This document shows, piece by piece, positions 32,572 through 40,524 of a DNA stretch of 62,091 nt (position 1 is its first letter; the number at the start of each line of letters is the position of its first letter). The notes under the pieces are model-generated. The model did no database searches, was not told where the DNA came from, and saw only the letters and a program-made list of their open reading frames with translations. Source of the DNA: Proteobacteria bacterium SG_bin9 (GTDB lineage Bacteria; Pseudomonadota; Alphaproteobacteria; Rhizobiales; Xanthobacteraceae); the NCBI GenBank assembly GCA_002083525.1, contig LWDM01000032.1:407-62497 (forward strand), in the 5' to 3' direction. Both the position numbers and the translations under genes were made by a program.

Positions 32572-34770
32572 CTACAGTGTGAAGCCGGCTTTCAGCAGGA
32601 AGGTTCGGCCGGGCAGCGGATAGGCGTTGAACACGCCCGGTGTGAACGCACTGGCGATGCCGTAGTCGTAGTACTTCACGTCGAACAGGTTGTTGACGGT
32701 GAAGGACCAGAACAGCCGGTCGTATTCACCGCTCAGCCGCAGGTCGACGGTGGCATTGGCCGGAATCTTCGGCTGGGTGTTTGGCTGATCGTTGTCGAAA
32801 CGGCGCGAACTCCAGTAACGAGCCGTCGCATCGAGCACGAGGTACTTCTGATAGATGTTCCAGGTGACGCCGCCGCTTGCGGTGAACGGCGACACCAGCG
32901 GAACATCGTTGCCGCGGAACGGACCTTCGCGGAACACGGCGCGCGTAAACGCGATGCCGCTACGGAACGCCAGCGCCTCGTTGATGCGCAGCGTTGCGCT
33001 GGTTTCGGAGCCATAGCGGCGGGTCGGATCGAGGTTGCGGTTGAGGAAGTTGACCGGATCGAACTGGAGCTCGTTCCGGAGATACATGTCGTAGACACTC
33101 GACTGGATCTCGAGCATGCCGAGCTTCAATCGGACGCCGCCTTCGTAATCGTAGGAGGTCTGGGTCTTCAGCCGGAACGTTTGCGGGATCGGATTGAAAA
33201 ATGCGTCGAAGCTCGGTCCGGACGCGATCCGCTCTTCCACGTTCGGGGTGCGGAACGCACGGGCCGCGCGGCCGAATACGCTGAGATACTGATTGAAGCG
33301 ATGCTCGATGCCGGCATGAAGTGCATGCTGGGTTTCACTGTCGTTGAGCGGGGTGGCCTGAATGTCGAATGCTCCGGGCGCCAGCGGATTGTATCTGTCG
33401 CGCGCCCTGATCTCCGTGTTCTGGATGCGGCCGCCATACGACACATCCGTCGAGGACAGAATGCCGACCGTGTGCTGCCAGTATGCGCCGAGCGATTGCT
33501 GCGACAGATTGTAGGTGTGGATCGGCAGCGAGTTCAGCGTTTGCGCGCGCTTCGAATCGTGATTGGCGTCGTAATAGTCGATACCGGTCAGGATGCGCGA
33601 GGGCAGGCCGAACAGCGGATTGGTGATGCTGAGACGCGGCGTGATCGAGTATGTTGTCAGTCCGGAATCGACCGAACTGAAAGCGAACATCGACAGCGGA
33701 AGATTGCCGAAGAAAGCGCCCTGCGAGTTCTTGTGGCGCACACCGCCGTCGACGATCAGGTCACCTCCGGTCCAGAGCTGCTTGGTGAAGCCTGCCGTGC
33801 CGTTGATCCCTTGCTGATCGGCGAAGTCGAACGGCGTGGCTGCGCCGCGCCGGTTGGTAATCAGTTCGCTCGTGGTCGGCGTCACACGGCGGCCGCCCGG
33901 CAGACCGATATGCTGATCGTCGCCGGAAAGGTTGGCGAAAGCGGTGAAGCCGGGGGTGGTGTAACGCACTTCGCCGGTGCCGTTGCGCTGGCGATACTTG
34001 TTGTTTTGCCGATAGCCATCGCTGTCGATGATGTTGCCGAAGGCCGCGGTCGAGAAGGGCCCCGAGCTGAGCGTGGCCGAGGCCGCGCCTTCGGTGCGAT
34101 CGAACGATCCGAAACCGCCCTCGATGCGCGCCCGGTTCGGCTGGTTGAGCCCGGTACGGGTGACGATGTTGATCACGCCGCCGACGGCGTTATCGCCATA
34201 GAGAACCGCACCGCTGTTGCCGCGGGTGACCTCGATGCGTTCGATCGAGTCGCGTGGAATCGAAGCCAGTTCGACGCCTTGCAGATCGAGATCGTTGAGG
34301 CGGCGGCCGTTGATCAGGAACAGCGTGTTGGACGTTGCAAATGCGCCGAAGCCGCGCAGATCGACCGATTGCCTCGCGCCGTTGACGCCGCCGAACAGGG
34401 TCTGCACCTGTGCGCCGGGCACTTGAGCGATGATCTCCTGAATCGATTGCGCCGGCGAGTTGGCGATCTCCTGGCGGCTGATCACGGTGGTGGCTGCGCC
34501 GACGATGCCGAGAGTCGCCGGTGCGCCGTCGCCCGTTTGCACGTCGCCGCCGCTTCCGGCGTCATTGACGCTGCTGCGGACGGGGCTCGGGCTCGCCGGT
34601 CCGGCGGTTCTCGGGCCCTGATACAGGCGTGTGGCGTCGACGTTGATCGTCGGGAGTTGCTGTGGCGGCTGCCCTTGCGCATGAGCCGCGCCGAACGGGG
34701 CTGAGCTTGCCAGCAAGACTGCAAGCAGTCCTATTGGTCTCGTGAGTTGAGGTGTCAAATAAGAACGCAT
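32572..34770 (-). CDS. btuB: TonB-dependent outer-membrane receptor, probable vitamin B12 receptor
   Basis: A 732-residue outer-membrane protein. Signal peptide to about residue 31 (AAHAQ); a TonB-box-like LPTINVDATR (39-48); plug domain about 90-215 with SIQEIIAQVPGAQVQ, SVDLRGFGA, LFLINGRRLND and RIEVTRGNSGAVLYGDNAVGGVINIVT; then a 22-strand barrel ending LLKAGFTL. Sequence alone says siderophore/cobalamin-type receptor. The cobalamin riboswitch in its leader strongly indicates a corrinoid substrate, so I use the btuB name as inference. No ABC transporter genes (btuFCD) or cob genes are beside it. Confidence 0.85.
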   Translation of the reverse strand: MRSYLTPQLTRPIGLLAVLLASSAPFGAAHAQGQPPQQLPTINVDATRLYQGPRTAGPASPSPVRSSVNDAGSGGDVQTGDGAPATLGIVGAATTVISRQEIANSPAQSIQEIIAQVPGAQVQTLFGGVNGARQSVDLRGFGAFATSNTLFLINGRRLNDLDLQGVELASIPRDSIERIEVTRGNSGAVLYGDNAVGGVINIVTRTGLNQPNRARIEGGFGSFDRTEGAASATLSSGPFSTAAFGNIIDSDGYRQNNKYRQRNGTGEVRYTTPGFTAFANLSGDDQHIGLPGGRRVTPTTSELITNRRGAATPFDFADQQGINGTAGFTKQLWTGGDLIVDGGVRHKNSQGAFFGNLPLSMFAFSSVDSGLTTYSITPRLSITNPLFGLPSRILTGIDYYDANHDSKRAQTLNSLPIHTYNLSQQSLGAYWQHTVGILSSTDVSYGGRIQNTEIRARDRYNPLAPGAFDIQATPLNDSETQHALHAGIEHRFNQYLSVFGRAARAFRTPNVEERIASGPSFDAFFNPIPQTFRLKTQTSYDYEGGVRLKLGMLEIQSSVYDMYLRNELQFDPVNFLNRNLDPTRRYGSETSATLRINEALAFRSGIAFTRAVFREGPFRGNDVPLVSPFTASGGVTWNIYQKYLVLDATARYWSSRRFDNDQPNTQPKIPANATVDLRLSGEYDRLFWSFTVNNLFDVKYYDYGIASAFTPGVFNAYPLPGRTFLLKAGFTL

Positions 34771-34984
34771 GTCCTGTCTCCATCGTTTTTTTGATGCGGA
34801 GATCAGGGCGATCTGTTCAAACGCAGCGCGGTCGACTTACGCCGGGGCACTTGCGTCCGAGAAAACCTGCCAGGGGCTTTGGAAATTGACCTGTCCCTGG
34901 GCCTGGTTCTCCGCAACGGTTCATCGAAGTCACCGCTGCGGATACCCGCCCCACTCGCACGCCCCGTGCGACGGAAGGATGACG

Positions 34985-35165
34985 GGCTCAGGCAGGTCTC
35001 CTGGCTCGCGGATCAACGCCGTTGCCCGCCTTCCCAGGCCTGGGCCCAGTGGCATTGTGGACAACGGCTCACCGCTGACAGTTGCGGGGGCAGCTTCGGA
35101 CTGGCTGCACCGGCCTTATTAAGGGCCAGAAGCAGCGGCACCGAATTCCCTATTCGTCAGCTTAC
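34985..35165 (-). promoter_or_regulatory. Cobalamin (AdoCbl) riboswitch
   Basis: Read on the minus strand, the aptamer is unmistakable: AATAGGGAATTCGGTGC at the 5' side, the conserved GAAGCTGCCCCCGCAACTGT core (35079-35098), GCCACTGGG, GGGAAGGCGGGC and the closing B12-box-region GAGCCAGGAGACCTGCC (34991-35007). It lies about 215 bases upstream of the TonB-dependent receptor and is oriented to control it. Binding of adenosylcobalamin normally shuts off expression. The remaining leader (34771-34984) presumably holds the expression platform; I see no clear terminator T-run in it. Confidence 0.95.
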
Positions 35166-35284
35166 GCTGACACCTGTGCCGTAATCGGCAATCAATCGGC
35201 GGGCCCTTGCCTTGTCAACGGCAGCCCGCCTAGGATTCCGATCCCTTCGCGGATTTGCTCCAGATGCGTTGCAGAATTGAGACA

Positions 35285-35698
35285 ATGAGACCGTGTGTGC
35301 TGGCTGTGCTGGCAGCACTGGGATTGGCAGGTTGCGGTGGTGGCGGCGCGCCGGACCTCGGCCTCAGCAGTATTTCGACGTTAGGCGGCGTGCAGCCGTT
35401 TCCCTCGAATTACCGGACGGAACTGCCGTCATTCCTGCGGACCTACCTGAACGACCCGCGCGATATCCGCGAGGCGGCGATCGCCGAGCCAGCCCAGCGC
35501 ACCGTACAAGGGCGTCAACTTTATGTGGCGTGCCTGCGCTACAACGCGAAGGGCCCGGGCGGCGCCTATACCGGCACGCGGGAGAGGGCGGTGGTGTTCG
35601 TCGGCGGACGGCTCGATCGGCTGATCGAAGACGGCAGTTCGTTTTGCTCGGGCGCGACCTTTGGGCCTTACCCCGACATCGAGAAGCTGCAGCGCTAG
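35285..35698 (+). CDS. Small lipoprotein of unknown function
   Basis: A 137-residue protein. ATG 35285 gives MRPCVLAVLAALGLAGC, a textbook lipoprotein signal with lipobox LAGC followed by four glycines. The mature part includes FPSNYRTELPSFLRTYLNDPRDIREAAIAEP, an RQLYVACLRYNAK segment and a C-terminal FVGGRLDRLIEDGSSFCSG; two cysteines could pair. I do not know the family, but similar small lipoproteins are common in Rhizobiales. An earlier in-frame ATG ten codons upstream is rejected because it masks the signal. Confidence 0.82.
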   Translation: MRPCVLAVLAALGLAGCGGGGAPDLGLSSISTLGGVQPFPSNYRTELPSFLRTYLNDPRDIREAAIAEPAQRTVQGRQLYVACLRYNAKGPGGAYTGTRERAVVFVGGRLDRLIEDGSSFCSGATFGPYPDIEKLQR

Positions 35699-35812
35699 CA
35701 CAGGCTGTCTCAACCGAATCTGTCGGACGGACTCGGAATCGGAAATCCGGCAAGCGGCAGGCGAAAAAACAATCCGCGGGACTCTCGCCGATTCCGGAGT
35801 CAGCATTTGTGC

Positions 35813-35938
35813 ATGACTCGGATGATTCGACTGTCGAGCCTGTCGCGCGACGTGATCGCGCTGCATTTGACGTTGGTGGTCGGACTGACAGCCGCCGCCG
35901 TCGCCAACATGGCGTGCATGCTGGCCTACTTCTCCTGA
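35813..35938 (+). CDS. Possible 41-residue single-span membrane peptide
   Basis: The frame reads MTRMIRLSSLSRDVIAL, then a hydrophobic stretch (VVGLTAAAVANMACMLAYF) and stops. It has a basic N-terminus and one predicted transmembrane helix. A GGAG lies about 13 bases upstream, longer than ideal; the second ATG at 35822 would be farther still. It is too short for standard gene finders. Coding is plausible but unproven. Confidence 0.35.
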   Translation: MTRMIRLSSLSRDVIALHLTLVVGLTAAAVANMACMLAYFS

Positions 35939-36080
35939 CAACTCATTTTCCGGCGCGTCGCTCCTGAAAGCTGTCCAGCCACCGCCTTTAGATGCGCTAG
36001 GGCGCGGCAATCTTTTGCCTGTCGCCGGGCGCTTCCGCCTTGTTCTGTGCGGGGGGCGCTGCTAGCTAACGCCTCACGGC

Positions 36081-36152
36081 GCCGGTTTAGCTCAGCGGTA
36101 GAGCAGCGGTTTTGTAAACCGAAGGTCGGGAGTTCAATCCTCTCAACCGGCA
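36081..36152 (+). tRNA. tRNA-Thr (anticodon UGU)
   Basis: A 72-base cloverleaf: acceptor GCCGGTT/AACCGGC, D-arm GCTC/GAGC, anticodon loop TTTGTAA with UGU, T-arm GGGAG/CTCTC with TTCAATC, and discriminator A. The first anticodon-stem pair is a G-A mismatch. The 3' CCA is not encoded in full (ACCG follows). It reads ACA and related threonine codons. Confidence 0.93.
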
Positions 36153-36385
36153 CCGCATTTCCCACCATTTTCCGAACGCGATCCGCTTGATTTGAACGTT
36201 GCGATTAACGATCGCGCGGCGCGGCGATTAACCTTTGCCAGTGTTGCGAAACTCTTGCCGTTCCACTGCAATTGCGGGCGAATTTATCCTTACGCGTTAG
36301 CCTTACCTGCGGATCGGCCCGCCGCTTTAACACCTTGCCGCGCTAGCTCGCGTATTCTCGCACCATCATTCGAGGGACTTTTCTG
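36153..36385 (+). other. Intergenic region with GCGATTAAC direct repeat
   Basis: Between the tRNA and the next gene, GCGATTAAC occurs at 36201 and again at 36224, 23 bases apart, in front of the exported-protein gene at 36386. Spacing of about two helical turns would suit a dimeric regulator, but no factor can be named. Nothing else is recognised here. Confidence 0.35.
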
Positions 36386-36838
36386 ATGCGTGGTGCGCTC
36401 GCGCTCGCAATCGTTTTGGCGGCGACGGTCACGGCCAGTGTCACAGCTTTGGCCGATAGCGGACCTGTGATCGCTGTTCCGGGGCGCGCAGGCGTTCCGG
36501 TCATGATCAACGGCAGGGATGCATCCTGGGCCGTGGTCGAAGGCGATTGGGGACTGGCGCGCGGCGTCCATGTGCAGCCGACGGTGATCGGCGGCTGGGA
36601 CGTCTACCAGGGCAAGTCCGTGGGCCGCTACTATCCGAGTTCCGGCAAGATTCCGGGCTACGGCCGGCTTGAAATCGAGCCGCCGGCGAACCGCGCGCTG
36701 CCGCAGCCCGCCGAAAGTTTCTACCGGTCGTGGTCGGCGGAATCCGCCGCGCCGACCGAGCTGCAGGACATTCCACAAAACCCGCCGCCCGTGATCGTGG
36801 CGCCGGAAATCAATCTGCCGCGGCGTCCGCGGCGGTGA
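36386..36838 (+). CDS. Exported protein of unknown function
   Basis: A 150-residue protein with a signal peptide cleaved near TALADS. The mature part starts GPVIAVPGRAGVPVMINGRDASWAVVEGDWG-like, contains a VIGGWDVYQGKSVGRYYPSSGKIPGYGRLE segment rich in Gly/Tyr, and ends with a proline-rich tail and RRPRR. I do not recognise a domain; I recall similar hypothetical proteins in Bradyrhizobiaceae. It precedes another exported Tyr/Gly-rich protein by about 50 bases, so they may be co-transcribed and both may belong to the cell surface. Confidence 0.8.
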   Translation: MRGALALAIVLAATVTASVTALADSGPVIAVPGRAGVPVMINGRDASWAVVEGDWGLARGVHVQPTVIGGWDVYQGKSVGRYYPSSGKIPGYGRLEIEPPANRALPQPAESFYRSWSAESAAPTELQDIPQNPPPVIVAPEINLPRRPRR

Positions 36839-36890
36839 GGCGATCGAACAAAGCGAACTTCAACAAGAAGACGTCGGACAGGAGAGAGTA

Positions 36891-37502
36891 ATGCGTAAGA
36901 CGATGACAGGACTGGCGGCTGCTGTGGCCGTGATGACGGTGACCGCTGTGCCTGCAATGGCCTGCGGATATTCCGCGTGTGCTTCAAGCTGCGGTGGCGG
37001 CTTGTTCCAGGCGTTTGCGAATCCGTGTGGCGGTTACGCTTACGGTGGTTATGGCTACGGCAGCTACGGTGGCGGTTATTCGTACAGCAACTACGACCGT
37101 CTTCCGTCGCCGCAATACTACTACGTGAACCAGGGCCCGACCTATACCGGTCCGGGCGCGTTCGCTCCGATCCCGACCTATCAGGAGCGTGCGGTCTCCG
37201 GTTCGAGCGCATACTCGCAGCCGTACTATCATGGCTACACCGGCGGCCCTTACGCCAACCCGAGCCATCACTATTATGACGGCGCCCGCGTGAGCGGCCC
37301 GGTGGTCTACCGCTTCAAGCCGCGCCGTCACTATCACGGCCTCTATCGCCCGGCTTATCGCTACGGCTACCGCCCGGTCGTGCGTTACGCCCAGCCGCGC
37401 GTCGTCTATGCGCGTCCGGCCTATCATGCGCCGCGCTATCACGTTGCGCCGCGCGTGCACCATCACCGTCACCACGCGCCGGTGCTGCGCCGCTACAACT
37501 GA
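36891..37502 (+). CDS. Exported Gly/Tyr/His-rich low-complexity protein
   Basis: A 203-residue protein with ribosome site GGAGAG and a signal peptide ending PAMACGYS. Four cysteines cluster just after the cleavage site (CGYSACASSC and NPCGG). The rest is low complexity: GGYGYGSYGGG repeats, a central Tyr/Pro/Ser part and a strongly basic C-terminus of His/Arg/Tyr runs (YRPAYRYGYRPVVRY; HHHRHH). The composition suggests a surface or metal-binding structural protein, but no function is known. A terminator follows. Confidence 0.82.
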   Translation: MRKTMTGLAAAVAVMTVTAVPAMACGYSACASSCGGGLFQAFANPCGGYAYGGYGYGSYGGGYSYSNYDRLPSPQYYYVNQGPTYTGPGAFAPIPTYQERAVSGSSAYSQPYYHGYTGGPYANPSHHYYDGARVSGPVVYRFKPRRHYHGLYRPAYRYGYRPVVRYAQPRVVYARPAYHAPRYHVAPRVHHHRHHAPVLRRYN

Positions 37503-37527
37503 TCTGATCTTTCAGATTTGAGTTCGA

Positions 37528-37560
37528 CCCGTCCGCCAGCCATGGCGGGCGGGTTCTGCT
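37528..37560 (+). terminator. Intrinsic terminator after the Gly/Tyr/His-rich gene
   Basis: CCCGTCCGCC at 37528 pairs with GGCGGGCGGG at 37544 (one G-U pair), six-base loop, followed by TTCTGCTTTG. It sits 26 bases after the stop codon. Confidence 0.8.
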
Positions 37561-37562
37561 TT

Positions 37563-37612
37563 GCGCATGATCCCGAAAAGTGGGAACCGGTTTTTCGGAT
37601 CAGATCATGCGC
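37563..37612. repeat. Interspersed palindrome, GCATGATC type, copy 2
   Basis: Ends GCGCATGATC and GATCATGCGC with a core AAAAGTGGGAACCGGTTTTT. It matches the element at 25507-25557 in inverted orientation, with core differences that largely keep the pairing. Located between convergent genes. Confidence 0.88.
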
Positions 37613-37621
37613 TAAGAAAAA

Positions 37622-38455
37622 CTATTTCATCAGGCCGAGACGGGTCGAGCCGATGTAGAGCGCGAGCGCGGCTGCGTTCGAGACGTTGAGGCTCTTGATC
37701 TCGCCTGGCATGTCCATGCGCGCGACCACGCGGCAGGTCTCGCGCGTGAGCTGCCGCAGGCCCTTGCCCTCGGCGCCGAGCACCAGCGCCAATGGATTCT
37801 CAAGCTTCACGTCGCTGAGGTTCTCCGCACCCTCGCTGTCGAGGCCGACGGTCATGAAGCCTTGCTCGTTCATCGCCGTGAGCGCGCGGGCGAGGTTCTG
37901 TACCAGCACCATCGGCACCAGTTCGAGTGCGCCTGACGCAGACTTGGCGAGCACGCCGGTCGCTTCCGGACTGTGGCGCGCGGTGGTGACGATCGCCTTC
38001 ACCGCGAACGCAGCCGCCGAGCGCAGGATCGCGCCGACATTGTGCGGATCGGTGATCTGGTCGAGCACCAGCACCACGCCATCGCGTGGCAATTTGCTGA
38101 TGTCGGGCGAGGGCAGGGGATCGGCTTCCGCCAGAAGCCCCTGATGCACGGCGTCAGGACCGAGCCGCTGGTCGATGAGCTGCGGGCGGACGATTTCGGG
38201 CGCAACGCGCGTCTCGATCTTTTCGTCGGCGAGACGCTTTGCGGCGTTTTCGGTGAGGATCAGCTTGCGGATCCGGCGTTTGGGGTTGGCCAGTGCCGCC
38301 GTGACCGTGTGCCAGCCATAGAGAATGGCGATGTCGAGCGGTTCCCGGTCCCGGGGCTGACGCCGGGCGGCTGCGGCTGCGGTTTTGCGCTCCCAGCGCT
38401 TGGGGGCGCCGGGCCGGCCTTTCTGGAATCGGGGTTTTCGGTCGCGATCGCTCAT
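37622..38455 (-). CDS. rlmB: 23S rRNA (guanosine-2'-O-)-methyltransferase, SpoU/TrmH family
   Basis: A 277-residue SPOUT methyltransferase. A basic, disordered N-terminus (about 1-40) leads to the substrate-binding domain (AILYGWHTVTAAL) and then the knotted catalytic domain: DQITDPHNVGAILRSAAAF (motif 1 with the catalytic Asn/Arg region), LVLGAEGKGLRQLT (motif 2) and SLNVSNAAALALY (motif 3). RlmB methylates G2251 of 23S rRNA using SAM. ATG at 38455 is preferred to one five codons upstream. tRNA-Tyr lies divergently about 220 bases away. Confidence 0.93.
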   Translation of the reverse strand: MSDRDRKPRFQKGRPGAPKRWERKTAAAAARRQPRDREPLDIAILYGWHTVTAALANPKRRIRKLILTENAAKRLADEKIETRVAPEIVRPQLIDQRLGPDAVHQGLLAEADPLPSPDISKLPRDGVVLVLDQITDPHNVGAILRSAAAFAVKAIVTTARHSPEATGVLAKSASGALELVPMVLVQNLARALTAMNEQGFMTVGLDSEGAENLSDVKLENPLALVLGAEGKGLRQLTRETCRVVARMDMPGEIKSLNVSNAAALALYIGSTRLGLMK

Positions 38456-38676
38456 GCGGGCTTGTCTCACGCGTTGGCAAACTTGGCAATTTCGCGATTT
38501 CGCCCGAATTTCCCGGATTCTGAAGGTTTTACGAAGCCTTGGTTGACTTTACGGGCAGGCTTCGATCATAAACGCGCCCGACCGGGAGCCCAGCACTGGG
38601 CGACTTGCTTCAAGCCATCCTTGATCGGTCTTCCACCCTGTTTTCGGGATGGGGCGGTCGCGATGGCTTTCGGCGG

Positions 38677-38762
38677 GGGAGAGTGTCCCGAGTGGCAAAG
38701 GGAGCTGACTGTAAATCAGCCGCCTCATGGCTTCGCAGGTTCGAGTCCTGCCTCTCCCACCA
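38677..38762 (+). tRNA. tRNA-Tyr (anticodon GUA)
   Basis: A class II tRNA with long variable arm: acceptor GGGAGAG/CTCTCCC, D-arm TCCC/GGGA, anticodon arm CTGA-CTGTAAA-TCAG with GUA, variable arm near CCGCCTCATGGCTTC, T-arm GCAGG/CCTGC with TTCGAGT, discriminator A and an encoded CCA. Confidence 0.95.
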
Positions 38763-38931
38763 TCCCGTTTTACCTAAGTGCATTGGCTGCGTGATCGGCT
38801 CGACTGGCCGTCCTAGCGGTCCTTGAAAGCTCAAGGGTGAGGTTGGGTAACGCTACCTGCTGTTACCCCTTCGTCGAACTTCAGATTTAGTGGGCTTGCT
38901 GTTGAAAGAACTGCGTCTTGTCGGCTGATTT

Positions 38932-40524
38932 CTAATCAGCGGCACTCGCAGCTTTTGCTCCTCGCGCCAGCCCAACCTTGATGACTACCAAGATGGGCGC
39001 GGCGAACACGAACAGCAGCGCGACCGCATTGAATGCCGTGTCGAACGCGATCACCGTCGACTGACCGGTGACGGTCCGGCCCAGCAGGCTCGTCGCCGCG
39101 CGGCCGGCGGCGACGGAGTCCATCCCGCGTGCGGCAAGCATCGCCGTCGTCGACGTCAGACGATCGCTAACGGCGGAGACGCCGGCGGTGAGATTTGCGC
39201 CGAGCACAGCTGCATTGATGGCGACGTTGTGTTCGATCAGCGTCTGCAGGCCGGCAACGCCCAGAAGTCCGCCGAGCTGGCGGCCCGCATTGAACAGTCC
39301 GATGCCGGCGGCGCGGTTGTGATCGGGCAGGTGGCCGAACGCGATCAGCGTGATCGACAAGAACAGGAAGCCGAGGCCGACGCCGCGCAAGAGAATGGCG
39401 GTCATCATGTCGCCGGCGCCGCTTTCGCTGGTCGAGCCGGACAGCATCCACATCGCGATCATGATCAGCAGGATACCGAAGGGCACGGTGGCGAACGGAG
39501 CAATCCCGCGAGCCTGGAAGAGGTATGCGGCCAGCAGCAGCGCGCCGACGAAGAACGCACCGCTCGGCAGCAGCAATTGACCGGCCTCGGTCGGCGTGAC
39601 GGCGAGGACAGACACGGCGAAGGCCGGGATCAGGTAGGCGCTGCCGAACAAGGCGGCGCCGGCCACGAAGCTGACGATAAAGGCGAAGGCAAAATCGCTG
39701 CATCGAAACAGACTGAAGTCGAGCAGGCCTTCGCCTCGCATGAGCACCTGCTGGCCGAGAAACAAGAGAAGACCGATAGCGCCGATTGCCGTCAGCCAGA
39801 CGATGCGCGCCTGCTCGAACCAGTCCCACCGGCTGCCCTGGCTCAGCACATAGGTGACGCAAAAGATCACGACGGAGAGCAGCAACAGGCCGATCCAGTC
39901 GAACCGGCGGCGCTCGATCGCGTCGAACGTCGGGCTGTCCGCCATCAGCAGCAATCCGGACGCGGTCATGGCGAGCGGCACGACGCTGAAGAAAATCCAC
40001 GTCCATGACTGGCTGTCGACCAGCCAGCCTTGCAGCGCCGGTGCGAGCGTGGCGGGCGCGACGACCGATCCCATCGCAAACAGCGCGTGAAGGATCGGCT
40101 GATGCGCGCGGGGATAGGCGAGAAAGATAATGGCCTGACCGCCGACCAGCAGGGTTGCGCCGGAGAATCCCTGGATGATGCGCAGCGCTACGAGCAGATC
40201 CAGCCGCGTGCTGATGGCCGCGATGCCGCAAGTGAGGCCCATCGTTAGCGTCGCGGCGATGATCAGCTTGAGCGGATCGATCCGGTGCATCATCCAGGGC
40301 GCTACGAAGAATCCGGTGAGCTTGAGCGCGGTGTAACCCATGTCCAGCCAGGCGAACTCGTCCGGCGTCGCGTAGGTGTCGCCGATGATGTCGCCGCGCC
40401 CGAGCGACAGCACGGTGCCTGCAATCGCCTCGGTCAGAGTGGCGAGCACAATTCCAGTGATGAGAAGCGGTCCTGTCGCGGCGCGTTCTACGGCGTCCGG
40501 CGCGATGGCGGCCGCCGTACTCAT
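38932..40524 (-). CDS. EmrB/QacA-type MFS efflux transporter (DHA2)
   Basis: A 530-residue inner-membrane protein with about 14 hydrophobic segments, the DHA2 (drug:H+ antiporter-2) layout. YTALKLTGFFVAPWM, a shortened loop motif before RIIQGFSGATLLVGGQ and the antiporter motif region around ATLAPALQGWLVD are visible. Its ATG overlaps the TGA of the upstream HlyD-type adaptor by four bases, so it forms an EmrAB-like pump exporting hydrophobic compounds together with an outer-membrane channel encoded elsewhere. The substrate is unknown. Confidence 0.92.
   Translation of the reverse strand: MSTAAAIAPDAVERAATGPLLITGIVLATLTEAIAGTVLSLGRGDIIGDTYATPDEFAWLDMGYTALKLTGFFVAPWMMHRIDPLKLIIAATLTMGLTCGIAAISTRLDLLVALRIIQGFSGATLLVGGQAIIFLAYPRAHQPILHALFAMGSVVAPATLAPALQGWLVDSQSWTWIFFSVVPLAMTASGLLLMADSPTFDAIERRRFDWIGLLLLSVVIFCVTYVLSQGSRWDWFEQARIVWLTAIGAIGLLLFLGQQVLMRGEGLLDFSLFRCSDFAFAFIVSFVAGAALFGSAYLIPAFAVSVLAVTPTEAGQLLLPSGAFFVGALLLAAYLFQARGIAPFATVPFGILLIMIAMWMLSGSTSESGAGDMMTAILLRGVGLGFLFLSITLIAFGHLPDHNRAAGIGLFNAGRQLGGLLGVAGLQTLIEHNVAINAAVLGANLTAGVSAVSDRLTSTTAMLAARGMDSVAAGRAATSLLGRTVTGQSTVIAFDTAFNAVALLFVFAAPILVVIKVGLARGAKAASAAD

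Noticed and set aside
32548..34704. A 718-codon open frame antisense to the TonB receptor
   Set aside because: Same cause; the receptor on the other strand has a full plug and barrel, the antisense product has no recognisable motif.
35926..36168. Minus-strand frame across tRNA-Thr reading ERIELPTFGLQNRCSTAEL
   Set aside because: This is the well-known spurious translation of a tRNA gene, often deposited as a hypothetical protein.
38610..38834. Minus-strand frame across tRNA-Tyr reading WWERQDSNLRSHEAADLQSA
   Set aside because: Another classical spurious protein produced by reading a tRNA gene backwards.
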